Origin: Actinomycetes bacterium
GTDB taxonomy: Bacteria > Actinomycetota > Actinomycetes > Actinomycetales > Cellulomonadaceae
DNA length: 55,930 bases
Direction: 5' to 3'
Assembly: GCA_021793675.1 (NCBI GenBank)
Contig: JAJYSG010000008.1
Coordinates: 1 to 55,930, forward strand
Numbering within the stretch: the first letter of the stretch is position 1; every line of letters starts with the position of its first letter. Shown piece by piece: positions 1 through 10,551 of the stretch. The translations under genes were made by a program, and so were the position numbers. Below the pieces are notes generated by a model, which saw only the letters and a program-made list of their open reading frames with translations, was not told the origin of the DNA and ran no database searches.

Positions 1-15
1 TATATAACTACCTTT

Positions 16-753
16 TTGGCCCTGTTCCGGCGTGGCGACAAGAACGCCACCACCGACGACGTGGCAGCTGACGAGACCGCACCCGTCATCGACGAGCCGG
101 AGCCCGTCCTCGAGGACGAGCCGGCCGGCGAGCGCACCGGGGGGCCGTGGGACGCGGAGGACGACGCCCCCGACGTCGCCCGCGTCGACCTCGGTGCCGT
201 GCGCATCCCCGGCATCCAGGGGATGGAGCTGCGCATGGAGGTCGACCAGGGCACCGGCGTCATCACCGGCGTCTCGGTGTCGCTCGACGAGTCGATGCTC
301 CAGGTCCAGGCCTTCGCCGCACCGCGCACCGAGGGCATCTGGGACGAGATCCGCGGCGAGATCGCCCAGTCGATCACCCAGCAGGGCGGCACCGTCGACG
401 ACCTGCCCGGCCCGTTCGGCCGCGAGCTGTTGGCGCGCATGCCGGTGCGGACCCCGGAGGGGCGCACCGGGCACCGTCCGGCCCGGTTCATCGGTGCCGA
501 CGGCCCGCGCTGGTTCCTGCGGGGGGTCATCACGGGCAAGGCCGCCGTGGACCCGGGTGCCGCCGAGCGGCTCGAACAGGTCTTCGCCCACACGGTCGTC
601 GTGCGCGGCAACGAGGCGCGCCCGCCCCGCGACCTCCTGGCGCTGCGCCTGCCGGGCGCCGCGCCCGTCGTCGGTGACGTGCCCGCCGAGGACCGTCCCG
701 AACCTGACTTCGACCCGCTGACGCGCGGTCCTGAGATCACGGAGATCCGCTGA
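16..753 (+). CDS. DUF3710 domain-containing protein (5' end at window edge)
   Basis: Conserved actinobacterial family of unknown biochemical role. The 245-residue product has an acidic, Asp/Glu/Pro-rich N-terminal stretch (about residues 8-50) followed by a compact conserved part with the PRWFLRG segment near residue 160. The readable start is TTG preceded by 15 AT-rich bases unlike anything else in the window, so the true initiator (probably GTG or ATG at the same codon) may be altered or lost at a sequence end. It ends 2 bp before the OB-fold gene, so the two are probably co-transcribed. In mycobacteria the same DUF3710, OB-fold and DUF3159 genes are neighbours, which supports the call. Confidence 0.85.
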   Translation: MALFRRGDKNATTDDVAADETAPVIDEPEPVLEDEPAGERTGGPWDAEDDAPDVARVDLGAVRIPGIQGMELRMEVDQGTGVITGVSVSLDESMLQVQAFAAPRTEGIWDEIRGEIAQSITQQGGTVDDLPGPFGRELLARMPVRTPEGRTGHRPARFIGADGPRWFLRGVITGKAAVDPGAAERLEQVFAHTVVVRGNEARPPRDLLALRLPGAAPVVGDVPAEDRPEPDFDPLTRGPEITEIR

Positions 754-755
754 CC

Positions 756-1124
756 ATGGGTTTCAAGCAGCGCATGCAGCAGGTGCTCGCCTCGCGCGCC
801 GAGATCGAGGCCGACGAGGAGCGTGAGCAGTCGGCCCGCGCGGTCGGGTGCACGCCGATGGCGAACCTCAGCGACCGGTCGCGGGCCACGGTCTCCGGCG
901 TGCTGCGCTCGGTGACGCTGCGCCCGCGCGAGGGCGTGCCCGCGCTGGAGGCCGAGCTGTACGACGGCACCGGCTCGCTGGACCTGGTCTGGCTGGGCCG
1001 TCGAGAGATCCACGGCGTCGAGCCCGGCCGCCGGCTGCGCGCCGAAGGCCTGGTGTGCGAGGTCGACGGTCGTCGCACGCTGTTCAACCCCCGCTACGAG
1101 CTGGCCCCCCGTCCCGGTGAGTGA
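756..1124 (+). CDS. OB-fold nucleic acid binding domain protein
   Basis: A 122-residue protein. The N-terminal 30 residues are a basic/acidic helix; residues about 45-118 read as one OB-fold (alternating beta pattern through SGVLRSVTLRP, LEAELYDGTGSLDLVWLGR and LRAEGLVCEVDGR), the pattern of a tRNA-anticodon-type OB domain. It probably binds single-stranded nucleic acid, but target and pathway are unknown. It starts 2 bp after the DUF3710 gene, and its end overlaps the GTG start of the DUF3159 gene by 8 bp, which implies translational coupling. Confidence 0.85.
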   Translation: MGFKQRMQQVLASRAEIEADEEREQSARAVGCTPMANLSDRSRATVSGVLRSVTLRPREGVPALEAELYDGTGSLDLVWLGRREIHGVEPGRRLRAEGLVCEVDGRRTLFNPRYELAPRPGE

Positions 1125-1851
1125 GCCGGAGGCCGCGGCGAGCTCGACGCCCGACGAGCCTTCGACGGGCGGCGGCCGCGGCCTGCGGGCGCTGACCGGC
1201 ACGGAGTTCTCCGCCACCGACGCGATCGGCGGCTGGCGCGGCGCGGCCGAGTCCGTGGCTCCCGGCGTGCTCTTCGTCGTCGTCTACCTCGTCGCCGGCC
1301 AGCGCATGGTGCCGGCGCTCGTGGCCTCGCTCGGTGCGGCGCTCCTGGCGGTGGCCGTCCGGGTGGTGCAACGCACCCCGGTGACCCAGGCGTTCTCCGG
1401 CGTGCTCGGCGTGCTGGTCGGCGTGCTGTGGGCCTGGCGCACCGGGCGGGCCCAGGACTACTTCCTCTACGGGTTGTGGGTCAACGTCGCGTACGGGGTC
1501 GGCACCCTGGCGACGATCCTCGCCGGGTTCCCGCTGGTCGGGCTGGTGGTCGGCCTGTTCGACGCGCGGGGCCCGCTGACCGGCGGGGCCTGGGGCCGCG
1601 TGGTGGCATGGCGCTCCGACCGCACGCTGGCCCGCCGGTACGCCCTGGCGACATGGCCGTGGGTGGCGATGTTCGCGCTGCGGCTCGCGGTGCAGGTGCC
1701 GCTGTACCGCAGCGCCGAGGTGGCGTGGCTGGGCACCGCCAAGCTGGTGATGGGCCTGCCGTTGACCGCGCTCGTGCTGTGGTTCAGCTGGCGTCTTGTC
1801 CGTCCATCAGCAGCGTCAGCAGGGTCTCCTCCGACACGTCCCGTCCCGTGA
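1117..1851 (+). CDS. DUF3159 family membrane protein
   Basis: A 244-residue protein. After a hydrophilic N-terminus (about 1-45) come five to six hydrophobic segments, including the one through SVAPGVLFVVVYLVAG, a pair around residues 90-150 and one near the C-terminus (LVMGLPLTALVLWFSW). This is the layout of the DUF3159 family, whose function is not established. The GTG start overlaps the preceding OB-fold gene by 8 bp. The last 68 bp overlap the 3' end of the convergent TrkA gene, so the hydrophilic C-terminal tail is encoded antisense to a TrkA C-terminus. Confidence 0.85.
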   Translation: MSEPEAAASSTPDEPSTGGGRGLRALTGTEFSATDAIGGWRGAAESVAPGVLFVVVYLVAGQRMVPALVASLGAALLAVAVRVVQRTPVTQAFSGVLGVLVGVLWAWRTGRAQDYFLYGLWVNVAYGVGTLATILAGFPLVGLVVGLFDARGPLTGGAWGRVVAWRSDRTLARRYALATWPWVAMFALRLAVQVPLYRSAEVAWLGTAKLVMGLPLTALVLWFSWRLVRPSAASAGSPPTRPVP

Positions 1852-2458
1852 CGAAGAGCAGCTCGTCGCCCGCCTCGAGCGTGTCGTCCGGGCTGGGAGC
1901 GATGGGGCGGGTGTCCCGCACGATGCACGCCAGCACGGTGTCCTGAGGCCACATCACCTGGCCGACGAGGACGCCGACGAGGGGTGACGTGGGCGGGAGC
2001 GTCAGCTCGAGGATGTCGGCACGCGACTGGTGGAACGTGAAGATCTTGACCAGGTCGCCGACGGCCACGGCCTCCTCGACCATCGCCGTCATGATGCGCG
2101 GCGTGGACACCGCGACGTCCACGCCCCACGCCTCGTCGAACATCCACTCGTTCTTCGGGTTGTTGACGCGCGCGACCGTGCGCGGCACACCGAACTCCGT
2201 CTTGGCCAGCAGCGCGATGACGAGGTTCGCCTTGTCGTCGCCCGTGGCGGCCACCATGACGTCGCACGTCTCGGTGTGGACGTCCCGCAGCGTCGGGAGC
2301 TCGCAGGCGTCGGCGAGCAGCCACTCGGCCTCCGGCACCTGGGCGACGCGCATCGCCGTGGGCTGCCGGTCGATGAGCGTCACCTCGTGCTCGTGGGCCA
2401 GCAGCTCGCGCGCGATGGAACGTCCGACAGACCCGGCGCCGGCGATGATCACCCTCAC
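1784..2458 (-). CDS. TrkA family potassium uptake regulatory subunit (distal gene)
   Basis: A 224-residue cytoplasmic K+ channel regulator with an N-terminal Rossmann RCK-N domain (GAGSVGRSIARELL, about residues 7-20, with the acidic end of strand 2 in LIDRQP) that binds NAD(H) or ATP, and a TrkA-C domain from about residue 140. The GTG start overlaps the TGA of the upstream trkA gene by four bases (GTGA); GTG two codons later is an alternative. Two adjacent single-RCK TrkA proteins match the CeoB/CeoC pair of mycobacteria and probably form a hetero-oligomeric gating ring. The gene's end overlaps the convergent DUF3159 gene. No TrkH/TrkG pore gene is visible here; the APC transporter next door is a candidate functional partner. 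Confidence 0.92.
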   Translation of the reverse strand: MRVIIAGAGSVGRSIARELLAHEHEVTLIDRQPTAMRVAQVPEAEWLLADACELPTLRDVHTETCDVMVAATGDDKANLVIALLAKTEFGVPRTVARVNNPKNEWMFDEAWGVDVAVSTPRIMTAMVEEAVAVGDLVKIFTFHQSRADILELTLPPTSPLVGVLVGQVMWPQDTVLACIVRDTRPIAPSPDDTLEAGDELLFVTGRDVSEETLLTLLMDGQDAS

Positions 2459-3120
2459 TCGGTCACCTCCGGGGTGTGGCTGAGGATGCGTTCGACCTCG
2501 GGCAGGTCCGCGACGCGGACCAGGACGTGCACCACGTCGTTCTCCTGCAGGACGGCCTGGTCGTCGGGCAGGATGCCGTCGCCGTAGCGCGTGAGGAAGG
2601 CGATGCGCGCTCCGGAGGCGCGCTCCAGGTGCCGCAGCGGGTGACCCACCCAGTCCGGGTGCACGTCGACCTCGGCCAGGCTGATCTGTCCGGAGGCGTC
2701 CCGGAACTCGTCGGTCGCGTCGGCGGGCAGCAGCCGGCGCAGCACCTGGTCGGTGGTCCAGCGCACCGTGGCCACGGTCGGGATGCCCAGCCGTTGGTAG
2801 ATCTCCGCGCGGTGCGGGTCGTAGATGCGCGCGACGACGTTCTTCACGCCGTACGTCTCGCGGACCACCCGCGCCGCGACGATGTTGGAGTTGTCGCCGT
2901 CGGCCACCGCGGCGAATGCGAAGGCGTCCTCGATCCCGGCCTGGGTGAGCGTGTCGCGGTCGAACCCGAGGCCGGTGACCTTCTTGCCCTCGAACGAGGC
3001 GTCCAGCCGGCGGAACGCGTCGGCGTTCTGGTCGATCACCGCGACCGAGTGTCCGCGACCCTGCAGCGACATGGCCAGGGTCGCGCCGACCCGGCCGCAG
3101 CCCATGATGACGAAGTGCAC
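2455..3120 (-). CDS. TrkA family potassium uptake regulatory subunit (proximal gene)
   Basis: A 221-residue RCK protein. The N-terminal nucleotide-binding Rossmann fold has the MGCGRVGATLAMSL glycine motif at about residues 6-19 and VIDQN after strand 2; the TrkA-C domain occupies about 135-215. It regulates K+ uptake in response to nucleotide. I chose the GTG at 3120 because the glycine motif then sits at the usual distance from the N-terminus and a TAGCGT -10-like box lies 8 nt before it, suggesting a leaderless transcript. It is divergent from the APC permease gene and coupled by a GTGA overlap to the second trkA gene. Confidence 0.92.
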   Translation of the reverse strand: MHFVIMGCGRVGATLAMSLQGRGHSVAVIDQNADAFRRLDASFEGKKVTGLGFDRDTLTQAGIEDAFAFAAVADGDNSNIVAARVVRETYGVKNVVARIYDPHRAEIYQRLGIPTVATVRWTTDQVLRRLLPADATDEFRDASGQISLAEVDVHPDWVGHPLRHLERASGARIAFLTRYGDGILPDDQAVLQENDVVHVLVRVADLPEVERILSHTPEVTE

Positions 3121-3230
3121 GAGGCGGAACGCTATACCGACCCGACGCCACCGGACGCGGCCGGAGCCGGGCTGCACGGCGGGCAGGTCCCTGGCGCCCG
3201 AGAGCGGCCTTCGGCATAGCATCGGGCACC
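3121..3230. promoter_or_regulatory. Divergent leaderless promoters for trkA pair and APC transporter
   Basis: On the minus strand TAGCGT (3134-3129) lies 8 nt before the trkA GTG; on the plus strand TAGCAT (3217-3222) lies 8 nt before the transporter GTG. Neither start has a Shine-Dalgarno sequence. A -10 box this close puts the transcription start at or next to the start codon, the usual actinobacterial leaderless layout. Shared control of K+ gene expression is an inference from the arrangement. Confidence 0.55.
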
Positions 3231-5234
3231 GTGCCCGACCTCTCCGACGCCGCCAAGCGCCTGCTGCTGGGCCGTCCGGTCCGCAGCGAGCGGCTCGGGC
3301 ACACGCTGCTGCCCAAGCGCATCGCGCTGCCGGTGTTCGCGTCCGACGCGCTCTCGTCGGTGGCCTACGCCCCCGACGAGGTGCTGCTGACGCTGTCCCT
3401 CGTGGGCGTCTCGGCGCTCGTGGTCTCCCCGTGGGTGGGGGTCGCCGTCGCGGTCGTCATGCTCACGGTCGTCGCCTCGTACCGGCAGAACGTGCACGCC
3501 TACCCGTCCGGTGGCGGGGACTACGAGGTGACGACCGTCAACCTGGGCCCGACGGCCGGCGTCACCGTCGCCTCGGCGCTGCTCGTCGACTACGTCCTGA
3601 CGGTGGCCGTGTCCGTGTCGTCGGGTGCCCAGTACGCTGCGACGGCGCTGCCGGTGCTGCGTGGCCGCGAGACCACGTTCGCGATCGTCGTCGTGGTGCT
3701 GCTCACGCTCATCAACCTGCGCGGCGTGCGCGAGTCCGGGACCGCGTTCGCGATCCCGACCTACCTGTTCATGGCGTCGATCGGCGCGCTGGCCGTCGTC
3801 GGCGGCATCCGGTACCTCGCCGGCACGCTGCCGCTGGCGCAGAGCGCGGGGTTCGAGCTGAAGCCCGAGGCGGGCTACGGCGTCGGCCTGACGGGGCTGG
3901 CCGGCGCGTTCCTCGTGCTGCGGGCGTTCGCGTCGGGCTCGGCGGCGCTCACCGGCGTCGAGGCGATCAGCAACGGCGTGCCCTCGTTCCGCCCGCCGAA
4001 GTCGAGGAACGCGGCCACGACGCTCGCCCTGCTCGGTGGCACCGCCATCACGATGATGCTGTCGATCCTGCTGCTGGCCCGGGCGACGCACCTGCAGCTG
4101 GCCGACGACCCGGCCGACCAGCTGGTCTCGGGCGGCACGCCCGTCGGCCCCTCCTACGTCCAGCACCCGGTGATCAGCCAGCTGTCCGCGGCGGTCTTCG
4201 GCAGCGGCGGCTTCATGTACGTGGTGATCGCGATCGTCACCGGCCTCATCCTCGTGCTGGCGGCGAACACCGCGTTCAACGGCTTCCCGGTGCTCGGCTC
4301 CGTGCTCGCCCGCGACGGGTTCCTGCCGCGTCAGCTGCACACCCGGGGGGACCGGCTGGCCTTCTCCAACGGCATCGTCACGCTGGCCGCCGGCGCGATC
4401 GTCCTCATCTGGGCGTTCCACGCCCAGGTCACGCACCTCATCCAGCTGTACATCGTCGGCGTGTTCGTCAGCTTCACGCTGAGCCAGCTCGGCATGACGC
4501 GGCACTGGACCCGCGAGCTGACCGCGACGCAGGACCCGGCGCGGCGCGCCGCGATGCGCCGGTCGCGCGTCATCAACGCCTTCGGGTTCTGCCTGACGGC
4601 CGTCGTGCTGGTCGTCGTGCTCGTCACCAAGTTCGTGCGGGGCGCGTGGATCGCGATCCTCGCGATGATGTGCGTCTTCGTCGTCATGAAGGCGATCAAC
4701 CGGCACTACGCCCGGGTGCGCAAGGAGCTCGCCCTGGGCGACGACCTGACCGAGGTGCGTGCGCTGCCCAGCCGGGTGCATGCCATCGTCCTGGTCTCCC
4801 GGCTGCACCGGCCGACCGTGCGCGCGCTCGCCTATGCGCGCGCCTCCCGTCCCCAGGAGCTCGAGGCCGTCACGGTCGGCGTCGACGCCGACGAGGCGAC
4901 GGCGCTGCGCGAGCAGTGGGACGCCCTCGAGATCCCGGTGCGGCTCACGGTGCTGGACTCGCCGTTCCGCGAGATCACCCGGCCGGTGATCTCGTACGTG
5001 CGCTCGATCCACCGGGGCAGCCCCCGCGACCTCGTGGTGGTCTACATCCCGGAGTACGTCGTCGGTCACTGGTGGGAGCAGCTGTTGCACAACCAGAGCG
5101 CGTTGCGCCTCAAGGCGCGTCTGCTGTTCACGCCGGGCGTCGTGGTCGCGTCGGTGCCGTGGCAGCTGTCGTCGAGCGTCGGGCAGACGGGGCTCGAGGA
5201 GTACGCGCCGGGGACGCTGCCCCGTGGCTACTGA
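3231..5234 (+). CDS. APC superfamily permease, KimA-like (putative K+ or amino acid importer)
   Basis: A 667-residue membrane transporter with about 12 hydrophobic segments between residues 30 and 490, followed by a cytosolic domain of about 170 residues (from about 495) whose alternating pattern (RVHAIVLVSRLHRPTVRALAY) resembles a universal-stress-protein fold. A USP-like tail on an APC core is the architecture of KimA-type high-affinity K+ importers; amino acid transport cannot be excluded. The divergent TrkA pair next door favours potassium. The GTG start has a TAGCAT box 8 nt upstream and no clear RBS. The end overlaps the RNA methyltransferase gene by 11 bp, so the two are probably coupled, as in mycobacteria. 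Confidence 0.88.
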   Translation: MPDLSDAAKRLLLGRPVRSERLGHTLLPKRIALPVFASDALSSVAYAPDEVLLTLSLVGVSALVVSPWVGVAVAVVMLTVVASYRQNVHAYPSGGGDYEVTTVNLGPTAGVTVASALLVDYVLTVAVSVSSGAQYAATALPVLRGRETTFAIVVVVLLTLINLRGVRESGTAFAIPTYLFMASIGALAVVGGIRYLAGTLPLAQSAGFELKPEAGYGVGLTGLAGAFLVLRAFASGSAALTGVEAISNGVPSFRPPKSRNAATTLALLGGTAITMMLSILLLARATHLQLADDPADQLVSGGTPVGPSYVQHPVISQLSAAVFGSGGFMYVVIAIVTGLILVLAANTAFNGFPVLGSVLARDGFLPRQLHTRGDRLAFSNGIVTLAAGAIVLIWAFHAQVTHLIQLYIVGVFVSFTLSQLGMTRHWTRELTATQDPARRAAMRRSRVINAFGFCLTAVVLVVVLVTKFVRGAWIAILAMMCVFVVMKAINRHYARVRKELALGDDLTEVRALPSRVHAIVLVSRLHRPTVRALAYARASRPQELEAVTVGVDADEATALREQWDALEIPVRLTVLDSPFREITRPVISYVRSIHRGSPRDLVVVYIPEYVVGHWWEQLLHNQSALRLKARLLFTPGVVVASVPWQLSSSVGQTGLEEYAPGTLPRGY

Positions 5235-6456
5235 ACCGCAGGGGGTGGAGCTCGTCGTCGGGCCGGTCGCGCACGGCGGGCACTGCGTCGCGCGGCTCGA
5301 CGGACGTGTGGTGTTCGTCCGGCACGCGCTGCCCGGCGAGCGGGTGCGCGCCCGGCTGACCGAGACGGGCGACGACAGGTCGTTCTGGCGCGCGGACGCG
5401 GTGGAGGTGCTCGAGGCCTCGCCGGACCGCGTGCCGTCGGCGTGGCCGGCGGCCGGCCCGGGCGGTGTGGGCGGCGGTGAGCTGGCGCACGTCGCGCTGC
5501 CGGCGCAGCGCGCCTGGAAGCAGGCCGTCCTCGAGGAGCAGCTGCGGCGTCTGGCGCACGACGAGCGTGCGGTGCCCGTGGTGGCGGCCCCGGGCGACGA
5601 CGAGCGCGGCGGCCTGGCGTGGCGGACGCGGATCGACCTCGTCGCGGACGACGCGGGTCTGGCCGGGATGTACCGGTACCGCTCGCACGAGGTCCTGCCG
5701 CTGCGTGACATGCCACTGGCCTCCCAGGAGATCGCGGGGCTCGGGATCTTCGAGCGGCGGTGGCCCGCGGCGGCCCGGATCGAGGTGGTGGTCCCGGCGG
5801 GTGCGCCGGGCGGCGTGGTGCTCGTCGACGGTGCGCCCTACGACCTCACGCACGGCCGTGCCGACCCGCGTCCCAACGCGCGCTCGACGGTGCAGGAGCA
5901 CGTCGCGACGAGCACCGGGCGCTGGACGTACCGCGTCACCGCCTCCGGGTTCTGGCAGGTCCACCGGGAGGCGCCGGCCGTGCTGGTCGGCGCGGTGCTG
6001 CAGGCCGTCGGCGACCTGACGGGTGGCCGGGTGCTGGACCTGTACTCCGGGGCCGGCCTGTTCACGCTGCCGCTGGCGGACGCCGTCGGCGAGCACGGTG
6101 CGGTGGTCGCGGTCGAGGGCGACGACCGGGCGGTCCGGGACGCGCGCCGCCTGGTGCACGACCGTCCGCAGGTGACGCTCCGCGCGGGTGACGTCGCCCG
6201 GGTGCTGGCCTCGGGCGTCGGTGGCGCGGATGCCGTCGTGCTCGACCCGCCCCGCACGGGGGCCGGGCGCCGCGTGGTGGACGCGGTGGCCGCGCTGGCC
6301 CCGCGGCGGGTGGTCTACGTGGCGTGCGACCCGGCGGCGCTCGCGCGCGACGTCGCACTCTTCGGGGCGCGGGGCTACACGCTGGACGCCGTGACCGGCC
6401 ACGACCTGTTCCCCATGACGCACCACGTGGAGGCGGTCGCCGTCCTGACGCGCTGA
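5224..6456 (+). CDS. TrmA/RumA-family class I SAM-dependent RNA (uracil-C5) methyltransferase
   Basis: A 410-residue enzyme predicted to transfer a methyl group from SAM to C5 of a uridine in rRNA or tRNA. An N-terminal TRAM RNA-binding domain (about 1-60) is followed by the SAM site VLDLYSGAGLF (from residue 270), the LDPPRTG motif and the catalytic nucleophile Cys368 in VYVACDP. The cysteine cluster that binds Fe-S in E. coli RumA is not evident, so it resembles cluster-free TRAM methyltransferases. The GTG start overlaps the permease gene by 11 bp. Whether the substrate is rRNA or tRNA cannot be read from the sequence. Confidence 0.9.
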   Translation: MATEPQGVELVVGPVAHGGHCVARLDGRVVFVRHALPGERVRARLTETGDDRSFWRADAVEVLEASPDRVPSAWPAAGPGGVGGGELAHVALPAQRAWKQAVLEEQLRRLAHDERAVPVVAAPGDDERGGLAWRTRIDLVADDAGLAGMYRYRSHEVLPLRDMPLASQEIAGLGIFERRWPAAARIEVVVPAGAPGGVVLVDGAPYDLTHGRADPRPNARSTVQEHVATSTGRWTYRVTASGFWQVHREAPAVLVGAVLQAVGDLTGGRVLDLYSGAGLFTLPLADAVGEHGAVVAVEGDDRAVRDARRLVHDRPQVTLRAGDVARVLASGVGGADAVVLDPPRTGAGRRVVDAVAALAPRRVVYVACDPAALARDVALFGARGYTLDAVTGHDLFPMTHHVEAVAVLTR

Positions 6457-6539
6457 GCGGGTTCGTCGGGCCCCCGCCTCGCGGGGCGCCTACCGTGGGA
6501 ACCGCAGCAGGACGGATCCGCACGAGGGGAGGACCGGCG

Positions 6540-6716
6540 ATGGGACAGGCACACGACGAGATGGCCGAGCGGCTGGTGCGCGCCAAGCGCCAGGTCACCG
6601 AGGAGCTCGCGAAGCAGGGCACGCCCGAGTACGACCACCGGGCGTACGAGCGGGCGGTCGAGGCCGAGCGCAAGGTGTCGGACGAGCTCGAGCAGGCCGG
6701 CGGCGCGCCCGCCTGA
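6540..6716 (+). CDS. Small charged coiled-coil protein of unknown function
   Basis: A 58-residue protein, almost entirely helix-forming and rich in Glu, Arg and Lys, with heptad-like spacing through AERLVRAKRQVTEELAK and AVEAERKVSDELEQ. No recognised domain. The ATG has a good ribosome binding site (GAGGGGAGGA about 6 nt upstream), and codon use is strongly GC-biased at third positions, so it is likely real. It follows the methyltransferase gene by 83 bp and precedes a hairpin and the acnA promoter region. Confidence 0.65.
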   Translation: MGQAHDEMAERLVRAKRQVTEELAKQGTPEYDHRAYERAVEAERKVSDELEQAGGAPA

Positions 6717-6721
6717 CGAGA

Positions 6722-6770
6722 CACCGGGCCGCGACGCGGCCGTTCGGCGGTCGCTGCCGGACGCCCGGTG
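6722..6770 (+). terminator. Putative hairpin between small ORF and acnA
   Basis: CACCGGGC (6722-6729) pairs perfectly with GCCCGGTG (6763-6770), enclosing a GC-rich segment that can fold further (GCGGCCG/CGGTCGC). There is no U tract. It sits between the small ORF and the acnA operator and could end upstream transcription or act as an acnA leader element if transcription starts further upstream. Confidence 0.35.
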
Positions 6771-6771
6771 A

Positions 6772-6789
6772 TATCTTGACGTCGAGATA
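6772..6789. promoter_or_regulatory. Near-perfect palindrome upstream of acnA (candidate operator)
   Basis: TATCTTGACGTCGAGATA is an 18-bp inverted repeat with one mismatched pair, centred 41 bp before the acnA start codon, in an otherwise GC-rich intergenic region. The position over the expected promoter suggests a repressor binding site. It does not resemble the AcnR site known from corynebacteria, so the regulator is unknown to me. Confidence 0.6.
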
Positions 6790-6821
6790 ATCCCCCGGGA
6801 CGAGCCGGAGAAGGAGCCGCA

Positions 6822-9566
<2,745 letters not shown>

Positions 9567-9576
9567 GGCGCACCGG

Positions 9577-9609
9577 CAGGGCTGCGCGTCCTCTGGACGG
9601 GCAGCCCTG
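9577..9609 (+). terminator. Hairpin terminator after acnA
   Basis: CAGGGCTGC (9577-9585) pairs perfectly with GCAGCCCTG (9601-9609). Inside the loop GTCC (9588-9591) pairs with GGAC (9595-9598) around a TCT loop, giving one long interrupted stem. It lies 10 bp after the acnA stop. There is no U tract, as is common for actinobacterial terminators. It separates acnA from the ABC exporter genes. Confidence 0.65.
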
Positions 9610-9630
9610 GCGTGGGTCAGGGTGGGAGCC

Positions 9631-10551
9631 GTGACTGCCTCCGCCCCCGTGCTCTCGCTGCGCGGTGTCCGCAAGGTGTACCCCTCGTCGCCGGCGCCCG
9701 TCGTCGCGGTGGACGGCGTCGACCTGCAGGTCGACGCCGGCGAGATCGTCGCCGTGCTGGGCCCCAACGGCGCCGGCAAGACGACCACCCTCGACATGGT
9801 GCTCGGTCTGGTCCTCCCGACCGCCGGCACGGTGGAGGTCCTGGGTGGCAGCCCCGAGATGGCCGCGCGGGGCGGCCGGGTGTCCGCGGTGCTCCAGTCG
9901 GGTGGCCTGCTGCGCGATCTCACCGTCGGTGAGACGGTGCTGGCGGTGGCCGCGCTGCACCGGGCGCGCTCGCGCGTCGAGGCGGTCATGGAGCGTGCCG
10001 GCATCGCCGACCTGGCGCGCCGCAAGGTCCGGTCCTGCTCCGGCGGGGAGCAGCAGCGGCTCCGGTTCGCTCTTGCCCTGCTGCCCGATCCCCAGGTCCT
10101 CGTGCTCGACGAGCCGACGGCCGGGATGGACGTGGGCGCGCGCCGCTCGTTCTGGGAGACGATGCACGAGGAGACCCGGGACGGTCGCACCGTGCTGTTC
10201 GCGACCCACTACCTGGAGGAGGCGCAGGCGTTCGCGCCGCGCACCGTCCTCGTCGACCACGGCCGGATCCTCGCGGACGGACCGACCGCGCAGCTGCGGG
10301 GGATCGTCGGGGACCGCACCGTGCTGGCCACGGTGCCGGGGGCGGCCGACGGCGTGCTGACGCGGCTGCGAGCGGTGCCCGGGGTGCGCGAGGTGCACCG
10401 TGCGGGCGACCGGGTCACCGTGAACGGCACGTCCTCGGACGACGTGGCCCGTCTCCTGCTCACGGAGCTCGGCGGGCGGGACCTGGAGATCGCCGCCCCG
10501 ACGCTGGAGTCGGCGTTCCTGGCGCTGACGGGGGAGGGCCAGGCCCGGTGA
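9631..10551 (+). CDS. ABC transporter ATP-binding protein (drug/polyketide-exporter type)
   Basis: A 306-residue nucleotide-binding subunit. Walker A GPNGAGKTTT is at about residues 45-54, the signature is CSGGEQQRL (variant of LSGGQ), and Walker B is VLVLDEPTAGMD, with the H-loop in FATHYLEEAQ. After about residue 220 there is the extra C-terminal domain of DrrA-like export ATPases. The GTG at 9631 follows a GGGAG site and places the ABC fold at the normal N-terminal distance. It overlaps the permease gene by four bases, so the pair should assemble as an exporter. The substrate is not identifiable. Confidence 0.93.
   Translation: MTASAPVLSLRGVRKVYPSSPAPVVAVDGVDLQVDAGEIVAVLGPNGAGKTTTLDMVLGLVLPTAGTVEVLGGSPEMAARGGRVSAVLQSGGLLRDLTVGETVLAVAALHRARSRVEAVMERAGIADLARRKVRSCSGGEQQRLRFALALLPDPQVLVLDEPTAGMDVGARRSFWETMHEETRDGRTVLFATHYLEEAQAFAPRTVLVDHGRILADGPTAQLRGIVGDRTVLATVPGAADGVLTRLRAVPGVREVHRAGDRVTVNGTSSDDVARLLLTELGGRDLEIAAPTLESAFLALTGEGQAR

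Noticed and set aside
5224..6456. Fe-S cluster-containing RumA.
   Set aside because: The N-terminal cysteine cluster of RumA is not visible; only the catalytic Cys motif is clear.
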